A stretch of 64,000 nt of DNA from Dorea formicigenerans (GCF_025150245.1 NZ_CP102279.1:2663423-2727422); one strand, 5' to 3'; positions 1 through 8,855 are shown, counted from the stretch's first letter. A program made the numbers and translations. Notes: generated from the letters alone by a model not told the origin.

Positions 1-778
1 TGTTCGGCAGGACATACAGGATCGAATTCTGAACAAAATCCAGTATGTTCATAGCAAATCCTGATTTTACTGCCGTGGCGTAACACAAAATGATAAATAC
101 GATATTCATAATGACCAGTGCCGCCGTCATAATGAGAAATCCACTGCTTATTTTCCCGGCAATATATTGAAAAGCCGTCATCGGTTTGGTGTGCAGCAAT
201 TCATAAGTATTTTTCCTCATATCCTGGAAAAATAAAAACGCCAGCAGAACCGTTGCAAAGAATGCCATATGCAGGCTTGCAAAATCTGTAAATTTTCTTC
301 CGAAATAATAGGAGAATGGATGTTTCTCAAGATTTTCTCTGATATACCGGTTGACTTCCTCCGGGCTTCCCTGATACCATGAAACGTCCTCATACACATA
401 ATTGGCACCATTAAAGTGGTATTCCGTTTTCAGATACTGACACGCCTCCGTAATCTTCATCTGTTTCATCTCAGATATCACTGCCTCCGCCTCTACTTCC
501 GACATGCCAAACCCATTCTCTGTGTCCTGAAGTATCTTTACAATCTCTTTCTCCCACAGTTCTCTCTCCTTATCCGGTGTTGCCGGAATACATCCCTCCA
601 TAACATCCCCATCGGAGGCCATTTTTACCTTCCTGAAGGTTTCATCCGACTTCACGTAATGAATGGACAGATAGGGTGCAAGTGTCTGGTACATACTGAT
701 TAAAACAACAATCAAACCGATCCAGAATATCGGATTTTTAAGATAATTTTTCAGATTCCTTTTTATGATTGCTTTCAT
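1..778 (-). CDS. ABC transporter permease, N-terminal part (cut by window edge)
   Basis: An open frame runs from ATG at 778 leftward off the window (259 codons) and begins MKAIIKRNLKNYLKNPIFW, the usual N-terminus of an ABC-2-type permease. A first membrane segment lies at about residues 16-34, followed by a long polar extracellular stretch of about 130 residues. Two further hydrophobic segments follow a basic loop that includes HTKPMTAFQYIAGKI. The gene lies just downstream of a two-component system in the same orientation, which in Firmicutes often means a regulated peptide or antibiotic export/immunity system. The ATPase partner would lie to the left. Substrate unknown. Confidence 0.7.
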   Translation of the reverse strand, partial: MKAIIKRNLKNYLKNPIFWIGLIVVLISMYQTLAPYLSIHYVKSDETFRKVKMASDGDVMEGCIPATPDKERELWEKEIVKILQDTENGFGMSEVEAEAVISEMKQMKITEACQYLKTEYHFNGANYVYEDVSWYQGSPEEVNRYIRENLEKHPFSYYFGRKFTDFASLHMAFFATVLLAFLFFQDMRKNTYELLHTKPMTAFQYIAGKISSGFLIMTAALVIMNIVFIILCYATAVKSGFAMNILDFVQNSILYVLPN

Positions 779-848
779 AAGTCATCCCGCCTTTCTTTTT
801 TCTACAAACAGCATAGCCTACAAATCACAACAAAAAAACAACAGCCAT

Positions 849-2051
849 TTATTTCTGCTGTTGTTCTTCTAATACATAATTTTTAAACACTGCCTCAACT
901 TCCGCACCGCCATCTGCTACATTTTTTATCAGCAGTTTCCCACCATGCCGTTCGCAGTAGATACGGCTGATATACATACCCATTCCAAAATGCTTTAAGT
1001 CATCCTGTGGATTCTCATGATAAAACGCCTGTGTCACCCTGTCGATATTTTCCTGAAATCCAATTCCGTCATCCCTGATACTCATTTTCAGATATTGGGG
1101 TGTCACTGTCAGCTTCAGCCTAACTTCCTGATTGGCATAGCGGAATGCGTTAGCCAACAGATTATCCGCTACTTCCATGATGATTTCCTCATCCGCAGTC
1201 AGTATTTCAGATTCTCTCACTGTCGTCACTGTAAAATTCTTTTCTGATTTTTCCACCACGACTTCTGCCAGAGCTTCTATCTGGTTTATCAACTGCCGGA
1301 TATCTACCACGGAACAGTTTAATTCCCGTTCTTCCAATTTCGTCATCTTCCTCATACTATCAATAAAATGGTTCATCCGTTCAATCTGAAGCATACCGCC
1401 CCTTAACATCTCCATCATTTTCTCTTGATCAAGCATATCTTCCGGAACAAATTCCAAAAGCATTTCCTGATATCCCCGCATGATTGCAAGCGGCGAGCGG
1501 ATATCATGGGCAATCGCTGCACGCAGTACCCGCTCATCTTCGATCATCTGCCAAAGTCTACGGTTATTTTCTTCCAACTGCCCACGCATCCTTTCAAATT
1601 CCCTGCACAGCATCCCCATCTCGTCCTCGTTCTCATAAGCCATATGAAAATCCAGATCTTCCTCCGCAATCATCTGTGATGCCATCTTCAGTTCCTGAAT
1701 CGGTCTCTTTAATTTATTTTTGTAAAACAGGCTGACCGCAATTCCACATCCGGCAAAAGAAAAAAGCAATACTCCGTACGTCCGAAGGAAATCACAGGTT
1801 TCTGAAATATGCCAGTCCATTCTGCTCATTTTACTCTGATTCGGTCTCGGTACCACTACCTCAAAATTTTCATTGCGGTCATTCATTGCCTGATAATACT
1901 CGTCCTGATCCACGTACTTCCACCAGACCTCCTCCTGTATCTGCCCGGCAATCTCAATAATTGACACAGAAAGAAAAAAAGTGACAATCAAGCTGAGTAT
2001 CGTATATAAAACCATTGTCTTTTTCAAGGATAAATTTCTTATCTTTTCCAT
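849..2051 (-). CDS. sensor histidine kinase
   Basis: Membrane kinase of about 400 residues. It has a first membrane helix near residues 12-34, a short extracytoplasmic loop (about 60 residues), a second helix near 94-110, a HAMP region, and a HisKA box with the phospho-acceptor His in AAIAHDIRSPLA. The N box (DNLLANAFRYA) and glycine-rich ATP boxes (DDGIGF, GMGMYISR) are all present. The ATG at 2051 is preceded by GGGGATGGGG and overlaps the response regulator stop by a few bases; an in-frame ATG at 2069 is less well placed. It pairs with the regulator upstream and probably controls the ABC permease downstream. Signal unknown. Confidence 0.85.
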   Translation of the reverse strand: MEKIRNLSLKKTMVLYTILSLIVTFFLSVSIIEIAGQIQEEVWWKYVDQDEYYQAMNDRNENFEVVVPRPNQSKMSRMDWHISETCDFLRTYGVLLFSFAGCGIAVSLFYKNKLKRPIQELKMASQMIAEEDLDFHMAYENEDEMGMLCREFERMRGQLEENNRRLWQMIEDERVLRAAIAHDIRSPLAIMRGYQEMLLEFVPEDMLDQEKMMEMLRGGMLQIERMNHFIDSMRKMTKLEERELNCSVVDIRQLINQIEALAEVVVEKSEKNFTVTTVRESEILTADEEIIMEVADNLLANAFRYANQEVRLKLTVTPQYLKMSIRDDGIGFQENIDRVTQAFYHENPQDDLKHFGMGMYISRIYCERHGGKLLIKNVADGGAEVEAVFKNYVLEEQQQK

Positions 2052-2713
2052 CGATACCCCATCCCCCATACTGTCTCAATGTATTCTGTCTGCGTATATT
2101 CCGCCAGTTTCTTTCTCACTCTCCGGATCAGTTCCGTAACAACACGGCTGTCACCTTCCGCATCATAACCACACACCTTTTCGTATATCCGCTCCCTGTC
2201 AAAAACCTGTCCTGGATTCATGGACAAAAACTCAATGATTGCATATTCCAGCTTCGTAAGCTCCAAATCATTTTCACCGATCTGAACCCTCTTTGCTCCA
2301 TAATCAATACTGAGGTCTCCGTGGAATCTGTATTCAGACTTCCCTTTATGACGCTCCTCACGCTTCAAATGTGCAATAATACGAGCATCCAGTTCTTTCA
2401 GACTAAACGGCTTCAGTATATAGTCATCCCCACCGGATAAAAGCCCGTTTACCCTGTCCTGCTCCTCCACTTTTGCCGTCAGGAAGATAATGGGACAAGT
2501 TACTTTGCCCCGGATACGTCTGCATACTTCTAATCCGTCTATTTTAGGCATATTGATGTCCAGCAAGATAATATCCGGTTTCTTATGGATTTTTTCCAAA
2601 GCATCTGTGCCATCTTCTGCCATCATTACATCATATCGTTTGATTTCAAAATAGTTCTTTAACATCTTTAATAATTCGATGTCATCATCCACGATCAAAA
2701 TTCTATATGCCAC
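2039..2713 (-). CDS. OmpR-family response regulator
   Basis: About 224 residues: a receiver domain followed by a winged-helix DNA-binding domain. The receiver has the acidic cluster VDDD, the phospho-acceptor Asp in LLDINMPK, and the conserved Lys in FLTAK. The C-terminus ends TVWGMGYRWKR, as in OmpR/PhoB effectors. The start is taken as GTG at 2713 because GAGGTGAT lies six bases before it; another GTG at 2722 lacks a ribosome binding site. It overlaps the kinase gene, so the two are translationally coupled. Likely target: the adjacent ABC permease operon. Confidence 0.85.
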   Translation of the reverse strand: MAYRILIVDDDIELLKMLKNYFEIKRYDVMMAEDGTDALEKIHKKPDIILLDINMPKIDGLEVCRRIRGKVTCPIIFLTAKVEEQDRVNGLLSGGDDYILKPFSLKELDARIIAHLKREERHKGKSEYRFHGDLSIDYGAKRVQIGENDLELTKLEYAIIEFLSMNPGQVFDRERIYEKVCGYDAEGDSRVVTELIRRVRKKLAEYTQTEYIETVWGMGYRWKR

Positions 2714-2780
2714 TTTTATCACCTCGTTTTATCAGTATACAACGAAAAAAACAATAAATAAACAACAAGAGAAACACTTC

Positions 2781-2809
2781 GAGCCGCCCATTGCCGGACG
2801 GCTCCTTTT
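2781..2809 (+). terminator. GAGCCG/CGGCTC hairpin, first copy
   Basis: Stem GAGCCG (2781-2786) / CGGCTC (2799-2804) is followed by CTTTTA. A near-identical hairpin with the same flank (ACTTCGAGCCGCCCAT) follows the ATPase gene at 8205-8230. No plus-strand gene ends here, so this copy may be a leftover of a rearrangement or act bidirectionally. Confidence 0.5.
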
Positions 2810-3056
2810 ATGCCCGAAAGCGATAACCAACACCACGTATCGTTTCTATGTAGTGCGGTGTTTCCGGATTTTCTTCTATTTTCTTTCTCAAGTTCTTAAT
2901 CAGACCGTAAATTCGGTTATTCACTTCTGACTCCGCTTCCTCATAGATATGCTGATAGATCTGTTCTTTCGTGAATACCCGATTAGGAGATAAAGCAACC
3001 ACAGCGATTTGCTTCAAAAGTCTCTTTCGCCTGGTATACCGTTTATAACTTCTCAT
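2808..3056 (-). CDS. receiver-less winged-helix DNA-binding protein
   Basis: An 82-residue protein that matches only the C-terminal effector domain of OmpR-type regulators: RVFTKEQIYQHIYEEAE, then NNRIYGLIKNLRKKIEE, then the signature IRGVGYRF near its end. There is no receiver domain, and the frame does not extend upstream into one. The start is ATG at 3056 with AAGGTG six bases before it. Two other proteins of this kind lie in the same element (10355-10666 and 10917-11261). Function is inferred only as DNA binding; target unknown. Confidence 0.7.
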   Translation of the reverse strand: MRSYKRYTRRKRLLKQIAVVALSPNRVFTKEQIYQHIYEEAESEVNNRIYGLIKNLRKKIEENPETPHYIETIRGVGYRFRA

Positions 3057-3129
3057 GTTTATCACCTTCAATCTGCTTTCAAATTTAATAATCTATATTT
3101 TATGACAATTCAGCATATAGAAAAGTTAG

Positions 3130-3384
3130 TTATTCGTGAAAATTATTTTTAAATTTAGAACTTGCATAACCACTACGATGTAAAAACAGTTTAGAGGCAT
3201 TTATGACAGAGATTGATTTTATCTGGTTTTCGACTTTCTCCACGAAAGTGGCAAAAAATACCTGGCTACGAATTCCTTCGCTTAGGGCAAATCTGAAATC
3301 CTGAACGCTTTTATTCCTGTAGCCGACAAATTTGTCATCAACATAAGGCAAAAGCTTCATTGAGGAATCTATTTCATTTGACAT
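3130..3384 (-). CDS. hypothetical protein, weak call
   Basis: An 84-codon open frame that I do not recognise. It has no good ribosome binding site before its ATG, and its start overlaps a strong plus-strand promoter (3378-3406). Composition is soluble and unremarkable. It could be a decayed gene or chance; it is listed because nothing else explains 3072-3377. Confidence 0.25.
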   Translation of the reverse strand: MSNEIDSSMKLLPYVDDKFVGYRNKSVQDFRFALSEGIRSQVFFATFVEKVENQIKSISVINASKLFLHRSGYASSKFKNNFHE

Positions 3385-3406
3385 ATACTACATCTAGTGT
3401 TATACT
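3378..3406 (+). promoter_or_regulatory. sigma-A promoter for the ligA leader
   Basis: TTGACA (3378-3383), a 17-bp spacer and TATACT (3401-3406) form a near-consensus vegetative promoter about 250 bp before ligA. Confidence 0.75.
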
Positions 3407-3489
3407 GTTCTTATATCAATTATTTGTGTCAATCCGGAAAGGATTTATCACACGCAGTTTAGGTTTGAAACGTAGTCAGGAGTTTTCCT

Positions 3490-3591
3490 ATGCCCAACAA
3501 GCAGCAGGGACTTCTGGCTTTTTTTATTTTGCAGGAAACTGCATCTATTTTGAGAATGAACATAAGCGTCATTCTCTTTTTTTATGCCTGA
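3490..3591 (+). CDS. 33-residue leader peptide overlapping an attenuator
   Basis: An ATG with AGGAG eight bases upstream opens a 33-codon frame: MPNKQQGLLAFFILQ, then a hydrophobic tail ending ILFFYA. The last codons are encoded by the hairpin and T-run of the terminator at 3552-3583, so ribosome position on this frame would decide whether the terminator can form. It lies between a strong promoter and ligA. I infer a regulatory leader peptide; a small membrane-active peptide is the alternative. Confidence 0.45.
   Translation: MPNKQQGLLAFFILQETASILRMNISVILFFYA
3552..3583 (+). terminator. attenuator upstream of ligA
   Basis: GAGAATGA (3552-3559) pairs with TCATTCTC (3569-3576) and is followed by seven T. 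A GCAG-GAAA-CTGC hairpin lies just upstream. Because it sits between the promoter at 3378 and ligA at 3662, it should limit read-through into ligA. Confidence 0.75.
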
Positions 3592-3661
3592 ACGCAGGGA
3601 AAGGAGGATTACGGAAACAAATGATTCCGGAACTGGCACGCCACAAAAGAAAGGAGACTCT

Positions 3662-5656
3662 ATGTCAGTCAAAAGAATTAAGAATCTTGTAAAACAACTC
3701 AATGAATACCGTCATGCCTACTACAATCAGGATGCCCCTCTGGTATCTGATGCCGAGTATGACCGACTCTTTGACGAACTGAAGGAACTGGAGGAACAGA
3801 CTGGTTTCATCCTGTCAAATTCTCCGACACAGACGGTTGGATATTATCCGGTCAGTGAACTTGCCAAAGTCACCCATCCGATTCCACTGCTCTCGCTTGA
3901 GAAAACAAAACTGATTTCAGAGCTTTTAGATTTCATGAAAGGACAGGAAGTTCTCTTTATGCTGAAACTGGACGGTTTGACTACCAAACTCATTTACGAA
4001 GATGGCAGACTGATTCAGGCTTCTACCCGTGGAGATGGTGAAGTGGGGGAAGATATTACACACAATATCCCGGCATTTTTAAATGTACCGCTTACCATTC
4101 CACACAAAGAACGTCTGGTCATTACCGGTGAGTCTTTTATACCAACCAATGATTTTGAACGTCTGAAAGATACTCTGCGTGATGGAAATGGAAAACCTTA
4201 TAAAAACGGACGTAATTTTGCTTCCGGATCAGTACGAAGTCTTGATCCGAAGAACTGTATCGGACGTTGTGTTCGCTTTCTTCCGTTCAATGTATTAGAA
4301 GGAATGGAGGATGTTCCCTTCCCGGACAGCAGAGCCTGCAAATTAGAAGGTTTAACACACCTGGGCTTTGGTTACTGCCCGTTTTTCTCAATTTCAGGAA
4401 CCGGACTTTCAAAAGAATATGCGGAGAAATTCATTCAGGAATTGGTATCCACAGCAGCAAATTTACATCTTCCTATCGATGGCATTGTCATGATTTTTGA
4501 CAGTCTCAGCTACTCCAAAAGCTGCGGAAAAACCGGACACCACTATAAGGACGGCCTCGCCTATAAGTTTGAGGATGATACCTACGAAACTTTCTTGCGT
4601 GAAATTGAATGGACACCGACCAGATTCGGAGAGATTGCTCCGGTCGGCATCTTCGATACCGTGGAGATTGACGGCTGTGATGTTTCCAGAGCTTCCCTTC
4701 ATAATCTGACCTTTATCAAAAATCTGGAGCTTGTACCCGGATGCCGGATTCTTGTTTCCAAACGAAACATGATCATCCCACATATAGAGGATAATCTGGA
4801 TCGTGGAAGGTATACCGACATCACGCCTCCGGTCTGCCCTTGCTGTGGTTCCAAAACCAGAACCTACAGCCGTAAGACCAGCGACGGTCGCACCGTAGAA
4901 ACTCTGCATTGTGATAATCCGCAGTGCGACAGCCAGATCACAAGAAGGTTTGTCCATTTTGCCAGCAAGAAGGCAATGAACATCGAAGGACTGTCAGAAG
5001 CCACTTTAGAAAAATTCCTGAATCTGGGCTATCTGCACTCTTTTCAGGACATCTATCATCTGGAGGAACACCGGGAAGATATTGTGGCACTGGACGGATA
5101 TGGTGAGAAATCTTTCGACCGCTTGTGGGAATCCATCAACGCCAGCCGGAGGACCAGCTTTGTCCGCTATCTGGTTTCCATGGATATTCCTATGATCGGC
5201 AGAACCAAAAGCCGGATTCTGGACACCGTATTTTCCGGAAATTTAACTGCATTTGAACAGGCGGCTGTCGGAGATTACGACTTCACTCAGTTAGAGGATT
5301 TTGGCGAAATCTTAAATCACAACATCCATTCCTGGTTTGCAGATGAAGCAAATCTTGATTTATGGAAAAACTTACAGAACGAATTCACATTTGAACAAAG
5401 AAAGGAAGAGACCATTATGACAAAAGAAAACAAATTTACAGGATGTACCATCGTAGCAACAGGGAAACTGGAGCATTTTACCAGAGACGGTATCAACGAT
5501 AAGATTCTGGAGCTTGGTGCCAAACCTGGCAGCTCTGTAACAAAGAAAACCGATTACCTGATCTGCGGGGAAAAAGCCGGCAGCAAACTGGCAAAAGCCC
5601 AGAGCCTTGGTATTCCAATTCTTACAGAAGCTGAATTTTTGGAGATGATTGCATAA
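3662..5656 (+). CDS. ligA: NAD-dependent DNA ligase, element-borne
   Basis: A 664-residue protein with the LigA domain order: an Ia domain with the YY..D.P..SD.EYD NAD-binding pattern; an adenylation domain with the nucleophilic Lys at residue 102 in KLDG followed by TRGDGEVGEDIT; an OB fold; a four-Cys zinc finger (CPCC, then CDNPQC); helix-hairpin-helix repeats; and a C-terminal BRCT domain starting near FTGCTIVATGKLE. It seals nicks using NAD+. ATG 3662 has GAAAGGAG before it; an upstream in-frame ATG at 3584 lies in the attenuator. As a mobile-element copy it is probably additional to the chromosomal ligase and could serve transfer replication or recombination. Confidence 0.92.
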   Translation: MSVKRIKNLVKQLNEYRHAYYNQDAPLVSDAEYDRLFDELKELEEQTGFILSNSPTQTVGYYPVSELAKVTHPIPLLSLEKTKLISELLDFMKGQEVLFMLKLDGLTTKLIYEDGRLIQASTRGDGEVGEDITHNIPAFLNVPLTIPHKERLVITGESFIPTNDFERLKDTLRDGNGKPYKNGRNFASGSVRSLDPKNCIGRCVRFLPFNVLEGMEDVPFPDSRACKLEGLTHLGFGYCPFFSISGTGLSKEYAEKFIQELVSTAANLHLPIDGIVMIFDSLSYSKSCGKTGHHYKDGLAYKFEDDTYETFLREIEWTPTRFGEIAPVGIFDTVEIDGCDVSRASLHNLTFIKNLELVPGCRILVSKRNMIIPHIEDNLDRGRYTDITPPVCPCCGSKTRTYSRKTSDGRTVETLHCDNPQCDSQITRRFVHFASKKAMNIEGLSEATLEKFLNLGYLHSFQDIYHLEEHREDIVALDGYGEKSFDRLWESINASRRTSFVRYLVSMDIPMIGRTKSRILDTVFSGNLTAFEQAAVGDYDFTQLEDFGEILNHNIHSWFADEANLDLWKNLQNEFTFEQRKEETIMTKENKFTGCTIVATGKLEHFTRDGINDKILELGAKPGSSVTKKTDYLICGEKAGSKLAKAQSLGIPILTEAEFLEMIA

Positions 5657-5733
5657 CCATCTCTGCAATAGATGAGAATTATTTTGAGGTGTGGCTGAAA
5701 GGCCGCACCTCTTTTACAAAGGAGGAATTTATA

Positions 5734-6237
5734 ATGAATCAAACAAATACAAGCAAGCGCATACCTACACAGATCAATGAATTTCGGGGAGATTATGCTT
5801 TTCTAAGCAATTTCTATCCGGCACCGGTCTCTTACATGGGACAAACCTATGCAAATAATGAAGCTGCTTTTCAAGCGCAGAAAACACTCTCTGCGAGAGA
5901 GCAACGCAAATTCTGTATTTTTCGGATGCATAATCCTTCTGATGCAAAGAAACTCGGCAGAGATCTTACATTACGCCCGGACTGGGAAAAAGTGAAAGTC
6001 CGGCTCATGTATGAAATCTGCATGTGCAAATTCATGCAGAACCCGGAACTCCGGGATAAACTTCTTGCAACCGGAGAGTCCACACTTATTGAAGGAAACA
6101 ACTGGGGTGACTATTTCTGGGGCAAAGTCAATAACTGCGGAGAAAACCAGTTAGGAATCATCCTGATGGATGTACGTGCGAAGCTGCAGTGGAATGCAGA
6201 AACAGCGCCCAATAATATACCTCAATGTCTGCAATAA
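5734..6237 (+). CDS. NADAR-family protein (YbiA-like)
   Basis: A 167-residue protein with NADAR hallmarks: FLSNFYP near the N-terminus, EAAFQAQKT, and GNNWGDYFWGKV near the C-terminus. Known: YbiA-type NADAR proteins are N-glycosidases acting on riboflavin-pathway intermediates, and other NADAR proteins remove ADP-ribose from nucleic acid bases. Seen: ATG 5734 follows AAAGGAGG, 77 bp after ligA, so the two are probably co-transcribed. Sitting in an ICE beside an NAD-consuming ligase, a role in reversing or surviving ADP-ribosylation is possible but unproven. Confidence 0.85.
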   Translation: MNQTNTSKRIPTQINEFRGDYAFLSNFYPAPVSYMGQTYANNEAAFQAQKTLSAREQRKFCIFRMHNPSDAKKLGRDLTLRPDWEKVKVRLMYEICMCKFMQNPELRDKLLATGESTLIEGNNWGDYFWGKVNNCGENQLGIILMDVRAKLQWNAETAPNNIPQCLQ

Positions 6238-6258
6238 AGGAAAGGATGGTCTAATAGA

Positions 6259-6732
6259 ATGAATGAAAATGCAAAAACAAAATTAGTGCTTGAGTATACT
6301 GGCATGGATGATTTTTCCTGTCCGGTATATAAGGACCAATTCGGAAAGTTGTGGAAGGATATTGACCTTGGCAAAGAGCCTGAACCGAATCTTTATTCTT
6401 TATCTTTTAACCATATTGATGGAGAACCTTCCCATCCCATACAGCAGGAGTACACATTTCATCCGGCTCCGTATCAAAGAAGTTCCTATGAATTCGAGTA
6501 CCGGATGTTAAGTAAATTACAGTCTGACTGTGAATACTATCTGGGCTACGGAAATCGCAGTCCGTCTATCCTATGCAATCATAGCGTTCAAAACCATATT
6601 GCCCGTATGAAAGAATTATGGAATGGTTTTCCCACAGATCAGAAACCGGAATGGCTGACCTGGGAACAGCTTCTTCAGTACGAAAAAGTAATGACAGAAA
6701 CCGGAATACCCGTGAAGAACTGCTCAGACTAG
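6259..6732 (+). CDS. LPD11-domain protein
   Basis: 157 residues. The C-terminal half (LSKLQSDCEYYLGYGNRS, then IARMKELW and a W..LLQYEKVM helix) matches the LPD11 domain that is fused to large polyvalent proteins of conjugative elements and phages, also found alone in Firmicute ICEs. The N-terminal half (about 85 residues) has no recognised domain. It is the third gene of the ligA-NADAR cluster, 22 bp after the NADAR gene. Biochemical function unknown. Confidence 0.7.
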   Translation: MNENAKTKLVLEYTGMDDFSCPVYKDQFGKLWKDIDLGKEPEPNLYSLSFNHIDGEPSHPIQQEYTFHPAPYQRSSYEFEYRMLSKLQSDCEYYLGYGNRSPSILCNHSVQNHIARMKELWNGFPTDQKPEWLTWEQLLQYEKVMTETGIPVKNCSD

Positions 6733-6821
6733 ACAATTCATCATTTATCAGAAATTACCCTCTATATTATCCATTCATATTTTGATATAATAGGAACAGT
6801 TGAAAGAAAGGAGCATTTCCC

Positions 6822-8186
6822 ATGTATCTGAAAAGAAAAGTTTACGATCAGCTTCTGGATTGGAAAAACGATACCGTCCACAGCACCTTGGAAGTGAATG
6901 GTGCCAGACAGGTCGGAAAAACATATATTATCAATAAATTTGCGGATGAGAACTTCAGGCACAAGATCTACATTAACCTGTTTGATTTGTCCGGCAAACA
7001 ATTTATGGAATGTTACAAAAAAGCCACAGACTGGACTCCCGGTACAAAACGACCGGAGCAGCCGCTTCACGATGCTTTTAAACTCTTCGATCCGGATTTT
7101 GAAGATACCAACGATACAGTCATCATTATTGATGAAATTCAGGAATCCTCAGAGATATTCAACCGTATCCGAGAATTTACCCGCTATTTTCAAGCGCATT
7201 TCATTGTAACTGGAAGTTATCTGGGACGTGTACTGGAACCGGAATTCAAATTCTCCAGTGGAGATATTACCAGTATCCGTATTTATACCCTTTCCTTTAA
7301 AGAGTTTTTGGAAGCATTGGATGACCAGCTTTTTCAGAAGTATCTATCACTTCCACTGGATCATGCAGATGACACCGTACCGGAACTATATGACGAATTA
7401 AAGAATGTTTACGACATCTATAGACAGATTGGCGGCTATCCAAAGGTTGTGGAAACATACCTTAACACAAAAGACGTGGAAGCAGCTCAAAAAGAGCTTG
7501 TTAGAATCATCCGCATTTTCTTAAACGAATCTATGCGGTACTTTGATGACATCACAGATATTAGTGTTTTTACCAACATCTTTTTAAGCATCTGCCGTAT
7601 TCTGCTTCGTGAAAAGAAAGGATTAGATGAGGACAGTATAAGTGAAGAACTGCAAAAGCTCGTTACAAAGAATTACTCCAGTAATCTTTCTAAAGCAACC
7701 TGCTATCGTGCTATCAACTGGCTTTACCATTCTGGAATCATCGGTTTCTGTGGCAAAATCACAGAACTGGACATCTTGAATTTCAAACCGGGAAGCCGCT
7801 GCTTCTTCATGGATCTTGGAGTTGCATATTATTATCTCTCCAGAACTGGTGCTACTGTATCAACTATGGATGGCTCATTGAACGAAAACTATGTTTACAT
7901 TAACTTGTCCAAACGCCAGGAATTCCCGGAAGAAATTATCTTTGAGACACCGGCTTTTGCTACTTATAAAGGTGGTGAAATTGATTTTGTAGCTCAGACA
8001 TTGAAAACTCACATCCGCTATCTGATTGAAGTTAAAGCCGGTAAGGGAACTGCATCTACTGCCTTGAAGGCATTGGAACAGGGGAAGGCCAATAAACTAC
8101 TATATCTGAAAGGTGATACCAAAGGCGGAACCGTTGGAAACGTACAAACACTTCCTATCTATCTGCTAGAACAATATCATTTTTAA
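6822..8186 (+). CDS. AAA ATPase with DUF4143
   Basis: 454 residues: an AAA_14 ATPase domain with Walker A GARQVGKT (about residues 27-34) and Walker B VIIIDEIQ, an arginine finger region (FIVTGS), then a C-terminal DUF4143 region. The last part, GGEIDFVAQ followed by LIEVKAGK, carries the D...E.K pattern of a PD-(D/E)XK nuclease-like fold. Such ATPases are common in gut Firmicutes and often lie in accessory regions; their role is not established. It starts at ATG 6822 after GAAAGGAG and ends with its own terminator. Confidence 0.85.
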   Translation: MYLKRKVYDQLLDWKNDTVHSTLEVNGARQVGKTYIINKFADENFRHKIYINLFDLSGKQFMECYKKATDWTPGTKRPEQPLHDAFKLFDPDFEDTNDTVIIIDEIQESSEIFNRIREFTRYFQAHFIVTGSYLGRVLEPEFKFSSGDITSIRIYTLSFKEFLEALDDQLFQKYLSLPLDHADDTVPELYDELKNVYDIYRQIGGYPKVVETYLNTKDVEAAQKELVRIIRIFLNESMRYFDDITDISVFTNIFLSICRILLREKKGLDEDSISEELQKLVTKNYSSNLSKATCYRAINWLYHSGIIGFCGKITELDILNFKPGSRCFFMDLGVAYYYLSRTGATVSTMDGSLNENYVYINLSKRQEFPEEIIFETPAFATYKGGEIDFVAQTLKTHIRYLIEVKAGKGTASTALKALEQGKANKLLYLKGDTKGGTVGNVQTLPIYLLEQYHF

Positions 8187-8204
8187 TCAAAGAAAGAATA
8201 CTTC

Positions 8205-8230
8205 GAGCCGCCCATCCGGACGGCTCTTTT
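8205..8230 (+). terminator. terminator after the AAA ATPase gene
   Basis: Stem GAGCCG (8205-8210) / CGGCTC (8221-8226) followed by TTTT. It shares its sequence and left flank with the hairpin at 2781-2809. Confidence 0.75.
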
Positions 8231-8249
8231 CATCTATATTCTTGTATAT

Positions 8250-8612
8250 TTATTTTACTAACAGCGCATCATTCTTTGAAAGAAGATATATACAGTATTG
8301 ATTCATACTGATGCCTTCTTTTTTTGAGTGTTCCGCCAGATCCCGGTGTAAGCTGCGTGGCATCCTTATTTTAAACTGTCCCGAATACTCTTCCAGGCTT
8401 CCCGGTTCGTGAATCTCAATCCCTTCTTCCAGTGCAGCTTCTAACCATGCTTTTTTTGCATCCGCTGCATTTTCAACTGCCCTTTCTATCGTCTCTCCAC
8501 AGGTGATGCATCCCGGCAGTTCCGGATAAGAAACCACAAATCCACCTTCATCCTTATCTTCCACAATTTCCATGCGATAGGACATTGCCAAATAATCATT
8601 CAGTGTCTTCAT
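8250..8612 (-). CDS. hicB: HicB-family antitoxin
   Basis: 120 residues. The N-terminal HicB fold has GGFVVSYPELPGCITCGETIERA, split here as GGFVVSYPELPGC and TCGETIERA; the C-terminus carries a ribbon-helix-helix-type segment (KIRMPRSLHRDLAEHS, then ISMNQYCIYLLS) that would bind the promoter. ATG 8612 is chosen because GAGGCG precedes it; it overlaps the end of hicA, the classic toxin-first HicAB arrangement. It is expected to neutralise HicA and repress the operon. Confidence 0.85.
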   Translation of the reverse strand: MKTLNDYLAMSYRMEIVEDKDEGGFVVSYPELPGCITCGETIERAVENAADAKKAWLEAALEEGIEIHEPGSLEEYSGQFKIRMPRSLHRDLAEHSKKEGISMNQYCIYLLSKNDALLVK

Positions 8613-8853
8613 CGTTTTTCGCCTCACTTTCTACAATCTGCTTTACCATTTCAACATAAATTTTCTTGATTGGTTCGTGTTTCGGTATTGTTATCGGCTG
8701 GCATCCCGCTTTACGGAATGTATAATGGCTGCTCCCACTTCTCGGAGCATTTATCTCATATCCATAACTTTCTAATACTTTTCTTAGTTCATCAAAACGA
8801 AGGTCTTTCGATAATGAGCAAATTCTTGTCAATAGTTTATCCCATTTCGACAT
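8596..8853 (-). CDS. hicA: HicA-family mRNA interferase toxin
   Basis: 85 residues with the HicA pattern: an ELRKVLESYGYE helix, then RSGSSHYTFRK with the probable catalytic His, then PITIPKHEPIKK. Known: HicA is a double-stranded-RNA-binding-fold toxin that cleaves mRNA and is held off by HicB. The C-terminal tail (IVESEAKNDEDTE) is acidic and slightly long, encoded partly by the overlap with hicB. The gene follows the 118-residue gene at 8856 with its ribosome binding site overlapping that stop codon. Confidence 0.85.
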   Translation of the reverse strand: MSKWDKLLTRICSLSKDLRFDELRKVLESYGYEINAPRSGSSHYTFRKAGCQPITIPKHEPIKKIYVEMVKQIVESEAKNDEDTE

Positions 8854-8855
8854 CT

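Noticed and set aside
4463-4957. 164-codon frame opposite ligA
   Set aside because: Shadow of the ligA coding sequence on the other strand.
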